NCBI RefSeq assembly: GCF_004368965.1
Contig: NZ_SORO01000001.1
Location: 1,006,001-1,070,000, forward strand
Origin: Leptospira meyeri
GTDB taxonomy: Bacteria; Spirochaetota; Leptospiria; Leptospirales; Leptospiraceae
Direction: 5' to 3'
DNA length: 64,000 bases
Below the pieces are notes generated by a model. The model ran no database searches, was not told the DNA's origin, and saw nothing but the letters and a program-made list of their open reading frames with translations. The position numbers were made by a program, and so were the translations under genes. Shown piece by piece: positions 9,744-19,054 of this stretch (its first letter is position 1; each line of letters starts with the position of its first letter).

Positions 9744-9908
9744 TTATTTAATATCTCTAGCTCTTGTTTTGAATGAATCATCCAATTTTGGTTTTTTGGA
9801 AGGTTTTGGTTCTTCCACAACTGGCGTTTGTTTAACTTCTTCAGAGGCACAGTTAATCATAAATACAGCCAAAAAAGCAATGATCAGCATAGACGAAATT
9901 TTTTTCAT
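9744..9908 (-). CDS. Very small lipoprotein (54 residues)
   Basis: A short gene read on the minus strand. The protein starts MKKISSMLIIAFL and has the lipobox MINC with the lipidated Cys at residue 20. The mature part is only 34 residues, rich in Lys, Pro and Glu, ending RARDIK. A strong ribosome site, TAAGGAG, lies seven bases before the ATG, and a strong terminator follows, so this is very probably a real and well-expressed single-gene unit. It is a candidate abundant membrane-anchored peptide. Family not recognised. Confidence 0.8.
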   Translation of the reverse strand: MKKISSMLIIAFLAVFMINCASEEVKQTPVVEEPKPSKKPKLDDSFKTRARDIK

Positions 9909-9987
9909 GTTTTTGCTCCTTAGACTAAATTGCCGAGTTTAGTAAATAAGTCGAGGAAAAAACGACCATTCTTAAAATGGAGGGGAT

Positions 9988-10593
9988 ATGCCCCAAAATA
10001 ATCAGTTCTTTGTCTTTGAAGGGATCGATGGATCCGGGAAAACCACTGTCTCTCGAATGGTATCGGAAGCACTTTTAACAAAATCCATTCCAAACCTTTG
10101 GCATAGAGAGCCAACAGACAGTGTGCACGGAAAAAAAATCAGAGAGTTCCTACAAGGAAAACTCAAACTGACAAAAGAAGAACAGATAGAAACCTTTATT
10201 GCTGATCGTGAGTGCTCGGTCAATGAAGTCATCTTACCAACGTTAAAGAGTGGTAAATCAATTGTACAAGATCGCTATTATTTTTCCACTGCCGCTTACC
10301 AAGGTAGAGATGAAGAACATGCAGCCGACATCTTATATAAAAATGAGGATAGAGGATTTCCTGAACCCAACCGAGTTTATTTTTTAGATCTTTCACCGGA
10401 AGAGGCACAAGAACGTAGAACAAGTCGTGGTGGTAAGGAAGAAGTATTTGATGTCGATTCGGAACAGGCTCGCATCTACCAAAACTATTTGGCAATTTTA
10501 CCAGAATCTACGATCTTCGTAGATGCCACAGCAGAATTGGAGGAAGTGGTTGCTTTCTGTGTTGAGGATATTTTAAAATCTCTCGAAGGTTAG
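9988..10593 (+). CDS. tmk: Thymidylate kinase
   Basis: Tmk phosphorylates dTMP to dTDP in the cytoplasm, for DNA synthesis. The P-loop is EGIDGSGKTT at residues about 10-20. The DR(Y/H) signature appears as DRYYFSTAAYQG near residue 90, with the lid arginines in ERRTSRGGKEE near residue 145. Length (201) is typical. GGAGGGG lies four bases before the ATG. It is divergent from the small lipoprotein gene, and its stop overlaps by four bases the stop of the convergent methyltransferase gene. Confidence 0.94.
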   Translation: MPQNNQFFVFEGIDGSGKTTVSRMVSEALLTKSIPNLWHREPTDSVHGKKIREFLQGKLKLTKEEQIETFIADRECSVNEVILPTLKSGKSIVQDRYYFSTAAYQGRDEEHAADILYKNEDRGFPEPNRVYFLDLSPEEAQERRTSRGGKEEVFDVDSEQARIYQNYLAILPESTIFVDATAELEEVVAFCVEDILKSLEG

Positions 10594-11477
10594 TTCTCCT
10601 TCTGTACCATATACACCATCATATCACCTGACTGAAACCACTTTACAAGTTGGTCCATCACACGTTTCCGGAGTTTGAAAAATAAACTGGCTCCGGCGCG
10701 TGAGGTCATTCCACTTCCATAGGTAAAAGATACTGGTTTCTCAAAACCCAAACTCAGAAGTAAATTTTTTAATCCCTTATAGGAATAATAATATAGATGT
10801 TCAGGAACATTGAGATACCGCCAATTTTTCCCACCAAGTTTTGCAAGTAAGCCGTAACGACAGGTGGATAAAATCAGCACCCCACCAGGTTTTAAATGTT
10901 TTTGAATCTTTTTTAAGGTTTCCTTTGGTTTGTGAAGGTGTTCGATCGTCGCCCATAGTGTGATGACATCAAATTGATTTTGGAACTCCATGTCCCAATC
11001 TAAAAAGTTCTCTTGGAAGATATTTAAGTGTAAGGTTTCTCTCGCAAAACGAACGGGACCATCGGCAATTTCAATACCAAAAGCATCGTATCCACGTTCT
11101 TTTTGGTAAGCAACAAAGTAACCAGCCGCACATCCAATGTCCAAAGAAGACAGTTTTTCCCCTGGTAACAAATGAGAATTACGATCTCTCTCCCAAGAAA
11201 AAAAATCCAAATCCTTTAGATTGAGTTGGAAGACCCGAGCAATCTCTGTCCGAAGTTTTTCGGAATAATAATTGTCATACCCTCTTTCTGTCCGTTGAGT
11301 AAAATAAGAATCGTCGTAATACTTTTTGACAGCCATAAAATCCGGTTGGGGGTTCACTTGAACGAGCCCACAAGAAACACAAGAGACAATTGAAAACGAT
11401 TCACCCAGTGGGCTTTCTTTTGTAAAAATGGGACGGAAGCGGTTTTCACCGCAGCTATTGCAAGGGATTAGTTCCAC
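10590..11477 (-). CDS. Class I SAM-dependent methyltransferase with N-terminal zinc ribbon
   Basis: The first 40 residues carry two CxxC pairs (CNSC and CVSC), forming a zinc ribbon. A class I methyltransferase domain follows, with motif I LDIGCAAGYF near residue 127, the acidic GIEIAD strand, and ITLWATIEHLHKP. Proteins of this layout often modify sugars, lipids or quinones; the substrate is unknown. The start is a GTG. It lies seven bases after znuB and so may be the last gene of the metal-uptake transcript, though its role there is unclear. Confidence 0.85.
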   Translation of the reverse strand: MELIPCNSCGENRFRPIFTKESPLGESFSIVSCVSCGLVQVNPQPDFMAVKKYYDDSYFTQRTERGYDNYYSEKLRTEIARVFQLNLKDLDFFSWERDRNSHLLPGEKLSSLDIGCAAGYFVAYQKERGYDAFGIEIADGPVRFARETLHLNIFQENFLDWDMEFQNQFDVITLWATIEHLHKPKETLKKIQKHLKPGGVLILSTCRYGLLAKLGGKNWRYLNVPEHLYYYSYKGLKNLLLSLGFEKPVSFTYGSGMTSRAGASLFFKLRKRVMDQLVKWFQSGDMMVYMVQKEN

Positions 11478-11484
11478 ATACTAT

Positions 11485-12339
11485 TTATCGGACAGATTTG
11501 GAAAAAACGGAAGTGGTTAGAAATCGAATCAAATGGAGAAAAAAAGCCAATCCGCAGAGAACAAGGATGATACTAGATGAGGTTGGAAAATAAATCATTT
11601 CCCCATTTCTTTCAATTCCGACAAGTGAAATCAAAAATCCAGAGATAGTGGAAAATACAGAAAACAATACACAAACAACTGTTAATAGTTTTAAAGAACG
11701 AATGAGTGGGAGAAGTGCAAAGACTGGTAAAATTAAATGGGCAATGCTATAAAAAGTTCCGAGTAAATTGACGGCAACGGTAAGAGAGGCAGCCAAAATG
11801 ATATAAAACAAAAGATCAAATGGAAGAGGATTTCCCACTTGGATTTTGTATTCGTCCCGATCAAAACTAATAAAAAGAAAACGTCTGAAAAAACTTAGGT
11901 AAAGGATAAAAAAGAAAATAGCGATGTAAATTCCAAAGGAATTTGTCCTAACTTGTGAAGTTAAAATATCCCCAAAAAATGCAGCCATCAAATGATTTTG
12001 GACATTCCCACCAAGGGACAACATGACTTGCGAAGCCGCAGAAAAGAATACAAAAAGAATTCCAAGGATGACCTCTTCTTTCATCCCTCTCAATTTTCTT
12101 ACATACAATAGTGGAAAAACTAACACAGAAGAGAATAGAATGGGGAAAATTTCTCCTGGCCATTCCATAAACAAGGATAAGGCGACAGAAAAAGTAACAG
12201 CTTGGGATAATGTGACACCAAAAAAAGTCATACCTCTGAGTACGATCAAAATTCCGAGAACTGATAAAAGGGCACCCACAAGGCTACCTACAAGGATTTG
12301 AGGTAAAAATAAAGTCCAATTAGAAAGTATATTAGTCAT
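11485..12339 (-). CDS. znuB: Zinc/metal ABC transporter permease
   Basis: An integral inner-membrane protein with about eight hydrophobic segments and the ABC-3 family pattern (GSLVGALLSVLGILIVLRGM, FFGVTLSQAVTFSVAL, HLILPVFALLPLI). It forms the channel through which metal released by ZnuA enters the cell. I choose the ATG at 12339, which overlaps the end of znuC by eight bases and suggests translational coupling; an upstream GTG at 12369 is possible. Zinc is inferred from the operator and gene context; manganese or nickel cannot be excluded from sequence alone. Confidence 0.88.
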   Translation of the reverse strand: MTNILSNWTLFLPQILVGSLVGALLSVLGILIVLRGMTFFGVTLSQAVTFSVALSLFMEWPGEIFPILFSSVLVFPLLYVRKLRGMKEEVILGILFVFFSAASQVMLSLGGNVQNHLMAAFFGDILTSQVRTNSFGIYIAIFFFILYLSFFRRFLFISFDRDEYKIQVGNPLPFDLLFYIILAASLTVAVNLLGTFYSIAHLILPVFALLPLIRSLKLLTVVCVLFSVFSTISGFLISLVGIERNGEMIYFPTSSSIILVLCGLAFFLHLIRFLTTSVFSKSVR

Positions 12340-13045
12340 GGTGGTGGCAGTTTGGCGGCCTTTCTCCACTGGTGATATTATAGAGTTTTCCTTCGTCTAT
12401 TTCAAAAATTTCATCAAACCCAAATCCCCAATCATGTTCTAAACTATGAGTGATAAAAAAAAGGGATCTGTTTCCTTCCTTTAGATATTCGGATAAAACT
12501 GTTTGGAAAAGTTCTCTAGCATTATGATCCAAGGAATCCATTGGTTCATCTAAAAAAATCAAATTGGCTTTTGTGAGGAGGGAACGAAGGATTAAGACTT
12601 TTTGTAACTGTCCCCCACTACAGAGAGAGATTTGTTTTTTTAAATACGAACTAACGCCTGTTCTTTCAATAAGTGCCAAATCTTCACTCGAAAATTTCTT
12701 TTTCGGTAAAAAGCTAAGTCCAATATTTTTTGGCATCAGAAGTACATCTTCCACTCGCAAAGGAAATTCAAGAGACATACGTTTGGCTTGGGGTACATAG
12801 GAAGTGGTAAATGTTTTTGAAAAAGATATGGTTCCAGAGAGTGGGGGCAAAAGTTCTGTCAACGTACGAAAGAGTGTGGTTTTTCCAGCACCATTTCCAC
12901 CGACGAGAGCATAGGTTTTTCCAGAATGGACCTGCAAATGGATATCGGAAACCACTGGAAATTCCCTTCTATATCCGACACAAAGTGCGTCAGTATGAAT
13001 CAATGAAACAGGAGATTCTAGATTATTTGGTTTTATCGCTTGCAT
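12332..13045 (-). CDS. znuC: Zinc/metal ABC transporter ATP-binding protein
   Basis: Standard ABC ATPase of 237 residues. The Walker A is GGNGAGKTT near residue 50, the signature SLCSGGQLQKV near residue 142, and Walker B IFLDEPMDSLD near residue 165, followed by the switch His in FITHSLEH. The protein ends in NCHHHD, a short His/Cys tail that could bind metal. It overlaps znuA by 23 bases and znuB by eight, so the three are tightly coupled. Confidence 0.93.
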   Translation of the reverse strand: MQAIKPNNLESPVSLIHTDALCVGYRREFPVVSDIHLQVHSGKTYALVGGNGAGKTTLFRTLTELLPPLSGTISFSKTFTTSYVPQAKRMSLEFPLRVEDVLLMPKNIGLSFLPKKKFSSEDLALIERTGVSSYLKKQISLCSGGQLQKVLILRSLLTKANLIFLDEPMDSLDHNARELFQTVLSEYLKEGNRSLFFITHSLEHDWGFGFDEIFEIDEGKLYNITSGERPPNCHHHD

Positions 13046-13958
13046 CTCGTATTTTTTGTAACATCAGTCGCAGGGTATCTTCGTAAGTGAGAGCCTCTGG
13101 ACTACCTCCGACAGAAACGGGTAAAGTGACAACAACGCTCCCCGGAACCTTCGAAGATACATACTCAGCATACTTTGGATTATGATAAGGACCAATCAAG
13201 ATAATTTTTATCTTTTCTGCAGTCATATAACTGATGACCTGATCCATATAACGAACAGAAGGTGGAACTCCGGGTCTTTCTTCGATGGTTAAATTCGCAT
13301 TGAATTTAAACCGGGAAGCCAAATACACAAACTGGTCATGAAATACGGCTACCTTCAAACCAAAATAGGGTTCCATTTTTTTCATTTCTTCTTTTGTGAG
13401 TTGGATGAGACGTTTTTTGAAGGTGTTAAAATTCCCTTCGTAGTATTCTCCGTTCAAAGGATCAACACGGGTGAAAGCATTTTTTATATTTTGTGCCATC
13501 TGGATCGCATTAATGGGATCATTCCAATAATGTGGATTCCCATAAATATGCATATCCCCCATAGAACGATCCATCATCACCGTTGGTTCCCCAAGAATTT
13601 TTACTCCAAAGGAAGTATCACAATATCCCGGTTGGCCTTTTTGGATTTTGATATTGCGGGATTGTTGTTGGAGGTAAGGAATCCAACCAATTTCTAAATC
13701 AAGACCAATCACACAAAGAACATCTGCTTCGCTGAGTTTGACAAGGAAGTCGGGTCTTGTCATGACAAAATGTGGATCATCGGTTCCTCGAATCATTCCG
13801 GAAACTTCCGCCCTATCACCGGCTATTTGTTCGGCGATGTATTTGATATCGGGAAGACTTGTAACAAGAGAAACCTTTGCAAACAATGGTGTGCCGACAA
13901 AAAGGGCAAATAATAAAATAGAAACGAATCGATTGACAATCATAAATGTAAAACGCAT
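13023..13958 (-). CDS. znuA: Zinc/metal ABC transporter substrate-binding protein
   Basis: Periplasmic metal-binding protein of the cluster A-I family (ZnuA/PsaA). A signal peptide ends near GTPLFA. Candidate ligands are His in DDPHF (about residue 62), His in GNPHYW and His in VAVFHDQF, plus a late acidic or polar residue. No long His-rich loop is present. AGGAG lies upstream of the ATG at 13958. It lies 26 bases after the outer-membrane protein gene. ZnuA would hand metal to ZnuB/ZnuC. Confidence 0.92.
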   Translation of the reverse strand: MRFTFMIVNRFVSILLFALFVGTPLFAKVSLVTSLPDIKYIAEQIAGDRAEVSGMIRGTDDPHFVMTRPDFLVKLSEADVLCVIGLDLEIGWIPYLQQQSRNIKIQKGQPGYCDTSFGVKILGEPTVMMDRSMGDMHIYGNPHYWNDPINAIQMAQNIKNAFTRVDPLNGEYYEGNFNTFKKRLIQLTKEEMKKMEPYFGLKVAVFHDQFVYLASRFKFNANLTIEERPGVPPSVRYMDQVISYMTAEKIKIILIGPYHNPKYAEYVSSKVPGSVVVTLPVSVGGSPEALTYEDTLRLMLQKIRDASDKTK

Positions 13959-13984
13959 TGGATTTAGAACTCCTCTTCTTTTCC

Positions 13985-15340
13985 TTAATAAGTATGTGCT
14001 GGATGAGAACCTAATACGGCAACTGTTTGGACATAAAAACGATATTCTCTGACTTCTTCATTTGTTGCTTTTGAATAATCTTGAATGTATCTTCTTTCCA
14101 CAGAACCTCTTACCTTTCCAAATTCCGAACTGTGAAAGGTCATCTGGAATGATTGGGCCTCAATGGCATTTTTTGCAGGGTCGCCGTTTTGATCGACCAG
14201 AGACTTATCTGTAAAATAATCATAACGAAACCCAATAGACCATAATTGGTGGAATTTAAAATCTAAAAATGCATAGGCACCCCACTGGTCTTTGGAAGGA
14301 GCTTTCGTTTTTTGAAATGTTATGGGATCAAGATTGGAAGGAAAAATTTCTTGTTGGTACCAACCTTCTCCCATTAGCATAATTTCACTTAAATTTGATC
14401 GGTTCCAACGGAGCACTGCATCCATCCCGTATAAAAGCCTTTGGTTTTTTCTTTCCGCTGTGGGTTCAAATCGAATTCCAGAAAATCCAAATTGAGTTCC
14501 CCAATTGTTACCAAAATAATAAAAATGTTTTAAGTGGGCATATAACAATGGATTATTTTTTTGGATTCCTCCATCATGAGAATGACCCCATTTCCTTCCA
14601 TTTGTAGCACCTAACACAAGTTCTTGTGTAATCCATTTCCAAGGAAATAGAATACTAAATTCTGCACCAGTATCTATAGCAGATTCCCATCCAATGAATT
14701 TTTCATGAACAATCGGAGTCATAGTAAAGGCTCGATCATGAGCATGGATTTTATTCAATCTGCCCACATCTATGAACATCTGGCCTGCTTTGAGCGAGGT
14801 ATTAAAAGGTAAAAAAGGAAATTGAACCCAAGCCTCATGGACTTCAAAAAAATACTTACCATTTTCACCATGAGCAGCCCCAATAAAATTGGCACGCATC
14901 CATTGGTCAACAGCACCATTAAACCCAAATTCGGCGGTGCGAATGTCTAACTGGTTGTCAATTCGTTCCCCAGTTCCCCTTGGTTTGTTTCTGTCCCAAG
15001 CACCAACAATATCAATGGCAGCATAAGCATCCATCATAAGATTTTGGGCCGAACGATTGATTTGTTGGTTCGATTGAACTGGCGATGTGATCCCTCGACT
15101 TCCTTCGGTTCCCTTTTCTCGTTTTTCTTGGTCTAATAAATCCTTTTCTAAATCATCTTCCCAATCAGAATTCGATTCCTTTGTTTTAACAGAAGATTCC
15201 GCATTTTTTTTGTTAGCTGATCCTTTCTCAAACAATTCCTTTTCCCATTCTGAAGTTTGGGCAAAAAGAATCACTGAAAATAGGAGGGAGAACAATACTC
15301 CCCCCATTTTGAATTTTGAAAAACGAAAATTTGGTTTCAC
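13985..15340 (-). CDS. Outer-membrane beta-barrel protein in the zinc operon
   Basis: This 451-residue protein has a signal peptide (ending near VILFAQ), a Lys/Glu/Ser-rich spacer of about 70 residues, then a long stretch of alternating aromatic and polar residues typical of a porin-like barrel (RTAEFGFNGAV, FFEVHEAWVQFP, GWESAIDTGAEFS). It is rich in His (GHSHDGG, HLKHFYYF, HAHDRAF). No TonB plug domain is visible. The start is a GTG at 15340. Position between a lipoprotein gene and znuA, under a shared operator, suggests a TonB-independent pore for metal entry. That role is inference. Confidence 0.75.
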   Translation of the reverse strand: MKPNFRFSKFKMGGVLFSLLFSVILFAQTSEWEKELFEKGSANKKNAESSVKTKESNSDWEDDLEKDLLDQEKREKGTEGSRGITSPVQSNQQINRSAQNLMMDAYAAIDIVGAWDRNKPRGTGERIDNQLDIRTAEFGFNGAVDQWMRANFIGAAHGENGKYFFEVHEAWVQFPFLPFNTSLKAGQMFIDVGRLNKIHAHDRAFTMTPIVHEKFIGWESAIDTGAEFSILFPWKWITQELVLGATNGRKWGHSHDGGIQKNNPLLYAHLKHFYYFGNNWGTQFGFSGIRFEPTAERKNQRLLYGMDAVLRWNRSNLSEIMLMGEGWYQQEIFPSNLDPITFQKTKAPSKDQWGAYAFLDFKFHQLWSIGFRYDYFTDKSLVDQNGDPAKNAIEAQSFQMTFHSSEFGKVRGSVERRYIQDYSKATNEEVREYRFYVQTVAVLGSHPAHTY

Positions 15341-15362
15341 GTTAGTTCTTTCTTATTAATTT

Positions 15363-16118
15363 TTACTGTAAGGAACCAGCCGTTCCAATGACAGTAGAAT
15401 AAATGGTAATAGATTTGATGACTGCTTTATTGATTTTTAAACCAACTCGGTCTCCTGTAAAGCCTGTAATCACTGCATCTTCTTCTTCAAATTCATAAGC
15501 AGAGCGATTGACCGAATTACAAGCACTGGACCAGCCAAAAATATGTGCATTCGCATTTTCTTTATGAACTTCGATACAAACTGTCTTTTCGATCCCTACA
15601 GAAGAGGTCCAAGCAATGCTTGGTGTGGTGACAAAAGCGGAGGGAGTGGAACCATTCAACCACTGCGCCTGCGTTGGAGAGAACTGAACACCTGGGCCGG
15701 CAAAACTAGAAGTGGATTGGACCAAAGCATCCACCAAAGAATCTCCTTGGTTCATCAAATATGTAATTTCAATTCCCGCTTTCGAATCATTTCCTGAAGT
15801 GGAAAGACTGGAAGCATTGGTAATAATTGTCGAGGCGAGACTTGTTCCCTGGATTCCTGCATTGAACGTAACCCCACTAGAGGTAAATCCAAATGCCCGT
15901 AGTACAGAGGTTGGGTCGCCAGAACATCCAGTAAATAAATAACGAGTGCCATTTCCTGCTGAACCGGACACGGCACTTGGCCCACAACTTGGGGAAGCAA
16001 ACAAGGCAGCAAACAAAGCATCCGTATTGTCTTTTTTATCTCGGGACTGAAACAGTTCAGCACAATTCAAAATAGAGAAACTGAGAACAGAAAATAGAAA
16101 AAATTTAGCAAATTTCAT
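15363..16118 (-). CDS. Lipoprotein leading the zinc-uptake operon
   Basis: A 251-residue lipoprotein with signal MKFAKFFLF and lipobox SILNC. The start at 16118 is preferred because AGAGG sits six bases upstream; an in-frame extension to 16175 would run through the operator. The mature protein is Ser/Gly/Thr-rich and probably beta-structured. Four mature cysteines (SCGP, TGCS, VCIE, SACN) could form disulphides. No family recognised. As first gene after the palindromic operator, it is a candidate surface or periplasmic metal-binding partner of the barrel encoded downstream. Confidence 0.78.
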   Translation of the reverse strand: MKFAKFFLFSVLSFSILNCAELFQSRDKKDNTDALFAALFASPSCGPSAVSGSAGNGTRYLFTGCSGDPTSVLRAFGFTSSGVTFNAGIQGTSLASTIITNASSLSTSGNDSKAGIEITYLMNQGDSLVDALVQSTSSFAGPGVQFSPTQAQWLNGSTPSAFVTTPSIAWTSSVGIEKTVCIEVHKENANAHIFGWSSACNSVNRSAYEFEEEDAVITGFTGDRVGLKINKAVIKSITIYSTVIGTAGSLQ

Positions 16119-16140
16119 AAATACCTCTGTTGGCCCATTA

Positions 16141-16159
16141 TTTGCAACACTGTTGCAAA
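16141..16159 (-). promoter_or_regulatory. Candidate Zur/Fur-family operator upstream of the znu operon
   Basis: TTTGCAACACTGTTGCAAA is a perfect 19-base palindrome (eight-base arms, three-base centre), 22 bases before the first ATG of the operon at 16118. Its core TTGCAA-C-N4-TTGCAA matches two further sites at 20682 and 20731. A third half-site (ATGCAA) abuts it at 16159-16164. From memory, Streptomyces Nur boxes have the form tTGCaa-N5-ttGCAA, which supports a Fur-family binder. Confidence 0.75.
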
Positions 16160-16171
16160 TGCAACCACGTT

Positions 16172-17203
16172 TCATTTAAAAAATAAGTTTTCTGCGTTTT
16201 GTTGTAGGATTTTTTGTTTGGCCCGGTCGCTAATCGGTAGATCTAAAAAACGTGTGATGGGATGGTTTAGATTATAGGGAATGTTCGGAAAATCCGACCC
16301 AAAGTAAATTTGATTCTGGTATTTTTCCAGATAAAAAACTGCCGCATCCACATCTTCTTTTCTCCCGGTCGCAAGAAAATCTACAAAGACCATTGTGGTA
16401 TCAAGACCTAAGTTAGGAAAACTTTCCAATAACGAAGCATAGGCGGAGATTTCATGAGCTCCCATATGAGCGACAATGATCCGTAACTTCGGATAGGTTT
16501 GGAGAAAAGGTTTAAAAAATTGGATCCCTGTAAACTCACCGGGAAGTGGTGCCGTTCCTGTATGGATGAGGATGGGGATTTGTTTTTCCTGTAAATATAA
16601 AAAGGTGTCGGCAAGTTCAGGAGTGTTTAAATTGAGTTTAGAGACTTCGCAGTGGAGTTTGAATCCACAAAATTCATACTCTTCCACTGCCTTTTTTACA
16701 TACGTAAGAACTCCCTCTTCGGGATAAAAAGTTCCAAAGGGAACGGCTCCTTTCCATTTTTTATAATTAGCATAAGTCCAATCATTTAATGGAGAAGCCA
16801 TACCTGCTTTATGAGCATAATTTAAAGTAGTAAACCGTTCGATCCCATTGTGGTGAAGTCGTTCCACTCTTTCCCTTTCTGGTAACCGGTATCCGATCGC
16901 CCAGTTCACGTTATCAAACCAACGCCAAATCAGTTTCATTACCGTTTCTGGAAAAAAATGAGTGTGGATATCGAAAATATAAGGAATTCCTAAATCACGA
17001 ATGCGTATTTTGTGGTCAGGGTTTTCGGAATCTAAAATGGGAGGAAATGAATCTCCTCTCCAAGAAAATGGAGAAGAGAGGCGAATGTCTGGTTTGTTGG
17101 AAGACTTGATACCTTCCCCTTCTTCCATAAAACATGCGTAACAAGGAAGAAGAGGATTTGAATCTACTGGTTTAAGCAGTGATTGGAGCTTTTTTCTTTC
17201 CAC
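16172..17203 (-). CDS. Amidohydrolase-family (TIM-barrel) metal-dependent hydrolase
   Basis: The 343-residue protein has the marks of the COG2159 amidohydrolase family: metal-binding DIHTHFFP near residue 77, [14 protein letters not shown] near residue 212, VAHMGAH near residue 245 and the final metal Asp in GSDFPNIP near residue 300. The substrate is unknown; relatives include decarboxylases and hydrolases of small organic acids. The annotated start is a GTG that overlaps the acyl-CoA dehydrogenase gene by 32 bases; a later Met (MEEGEG, 17128) is possible. Co-transcription with the dehydrogenase suggests a shared degradative pathway. Confidence 0.82.
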   Translation of the reverse strand: MERKKLQSLLKPVDSNPLLPCYACFMEEGEGIKSSNKPDIRLSSPFSWRGDSFPPILDSENPDHKIRIRDLGIPYIFDIHTHFFPETVMKLIWRWFDNVNWAIGYRLPERERVERLHHNGIERFTTLNYAHKAGMASPLNDWTYANYKKWKGAVPFGTFYPEEGVLTYVKKAVEEYEFCGFKLHCEVSKLNLNTPELADTFLYLQEKQIPILIHTGTAPLPGEFTGIQFFKPFLQTYPKLRIIVAHMGAHEISAYASLLESFPNLGLDTTMVFVDFLATGRKEDVDAAVFYLEKYQNQIYFGSDFPNIPYNLNHPITRFLDLPISDRAKQKILQQNAENLFFK

Positions 17204-18929
17204 GAATCTTTGTTAGGTTTGAAGCAAGGATTGCCGAACTATCAAGGATATAGGCATCTGTGATCGACTTTCGATAGTTTCTTCTTTCTACCTTAGAACG
17301 ACCAATACTTCTTTCGAGTAACAAACTATTGTGGAAACGAGCTGCAGACTCTACGACTTCAAAGGCCAATTCTTCCCGAAGCGGAGTGGAATCAATTTCC
17401 GCATATTCAGCCACAACGGTTTCAAATTGTTTGAATAGGTCGTTTAATCCTTGGCTAGATGCAAAAGTTGCCATTTCCGATTTTAGGTATTCACGGTAAA
17501 TACCCGTTTCTGTCATCCCTGAAACAATCCCACCAATACAAGCTACCGTTTGTAATTGTGTCGTTCCTTCATAGATATTGGTAATACGAACATCACGGTA
17601 AAGTCTTGCTACATCATAATCTTCTGTATAACCTGATCCACCGTGGATCTGCATGGCATCATAAGCCACAAGGTTTGCCATTTCTGTGATGTAGTATTTG
17701 GAAAGTGGAGTGAAAAGAGAGGCAAGTTTTTCCCATTTTTTGAAAGACTCATCTTTTTTGATGTCTTTCTCAGAAAGACCTTTCATCTTTCCTCGTTCTT
17801 CTTTCCAACGATATTGGTCTACGGCAAAACTTGCTTCGTAAAGAATACAACGCATGGCAGCCACTTCTCGTTCCATACGTTCCAACATTTTTTTCACTGC
17901 AGTGATGTTGTTAATGGTTTTTCCAAACTGCACTCTTTCTTCTGCATACTTTTTTCCTTCGAAGAAAGCTGCAGTGGCAATCCCCATTGCTTGGGCCGCA
18001 ATGTTGAGGCGAGCTTGGTTCATCATGGCCATTGAGTATTTGACAAGACCTTTTCCTTCTTCCCCAATCAGAATCCCTGGACTGTTTTCAAACACCACTT
18101 CGCAAGTAGGAGAACAATGAAGTCCCATTTTCTTTTCAATGGAAGCTACAAATACATCTTTGGAGTGAACTAAAAAGAAAGAAAGTCCACGAGCACCACT
18201 TGTCGTAGTTCCTGTTCTCGCAAGTGTGAGGATGATGGAAGGAGCGTTACCAAAACCACAAGCGTGAGTGATGAAACGTTTGGTTCCTGTGATCTTCCAA
18301 GTTCCGTCTTCACCTTTAACAGCTTTGGTTTGTAAATTAGGAAGGTCCGATCCGTAGTTTGGTTCAGTCAGAGCCATCGCACCACAAAGTTCTCCAGCTG
18401 CCATCTTTGGAACAAATTCATGGATCATTTCTTCTGTCCCGAATCGTTCTACCGTTTCTGCTAGGTTCATACAACCAAGAGTGATGGCAAGGGATCCGTC
18501 TCCACGAGAAACACATTCAGATAACATCGATTGTACGACAGAAGGTAACCCTAGTCCACCATAATGTCTGTGGATTCCGTATGGAAGGAGTCCGGCCGAT
18601 TTGATTTTTTCAACGACATCTAACATAGATTTGGGGAATCCAACTTGGCCATCTTTGTATTTGAGACCTTCTTCATCCATTTGTTTAGCGATTTGAGAGA
18701 TATCGTTTCCGGCAATGTCCCCACCTGCTTCTAAAGTAGAACGATAGAATTCAATGGCGTCTTCATAGTTTCCCGGAGCAAAAGCGAGTTCTTCCTTTCC
18801 TGATTTTTGGTATTCTGCAAAGTCTTCAAAACCTTGTTCGTATTGGTCAACTACCTCGTTCCAAGGTGTAAGGGAATCAAAATGATCAATTAGGTCATCG
18901 TTATCATTAAAATAGTTATTCGAAATCAT
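17172..18929 (-). CDS. Acyl-CoA dehydrogenase
   Basis: FAD-dependent dehydrogenase that introduces the alpha-beta double bond into acyl-CoA, in beta-oxidation. Diagnostic segments are [10 protein letters not shown] near residue 188, [18 protein letters not shown], and [19 protein letters not shown], where the Glu is the expected catalytic base. Length (585) fits the long acyl-CoA dehydrogenase group with an added C-terminal helical domain. TAGGAG precedes the ATG. The downstream amidohydrolase gene overlaps its end. The exact chain length of the substrate cannot be read from sequence. Confidence 0.92.
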   Translation of the reverse strand: MISNNYFNDNDDLIDHFDSLTPWNEVVDQYEQGFEDFAEYQKSGKEELAFAPGNYEDAIEFYRSTLEAGGDIAGNDISQIAKQMDEEGLKYKDGQVGFPKSMLDVVEKIKSAGLLPYGIHRHYGGLGLPSVVQSMLSECVSRGDGSLAITLGCMNLAETVERFGTEEMIHEFVPKMAAGELCGAMALTEPNYGSDLPNLQTKAVKGEDGTWKITGTKRFITHACGFGNAPSIILTLARTGTTTSGARGLSFFLVHSKDVFVASIEKKMGLHCSPTCEVVFENSPGILIGEEGKGLVKYSMAMMNQARLNIAAQAMGIATAAFFEGKKYAEERVQFGKTINNITAVKKMLERMEREVAAMRCILYEASFAVDQYRWKEERGKMKGLSEKDIKKDESFKKWEKLASLFTPLSKYYITEMANLVAYDAMQIHGGSGYTEDYDVARLYRDVRITNIYEGTTQLQTVACIGGIVSGMTETGIYREYLKSEMATFASSQGLNDLFKQFETVVAEYAEIDSTPLREELAFEVVESAARFHNSLLLERSIGRSKVERRNYRKSITDAYILDSSAILASNLTKIRGKKKAPITA

Positions 18930-19054
18930 AGAGTCGGCTCCTAAATAGGACTTTCACTCAAAGATCAAAGAGGTGAGAAGAATTACAAATAGTTTTCCCA
19001 TCTCAGGACCTGAACGAAACGGACAGCCGTTAAGTTAATGGTGTTAGACAAGGA

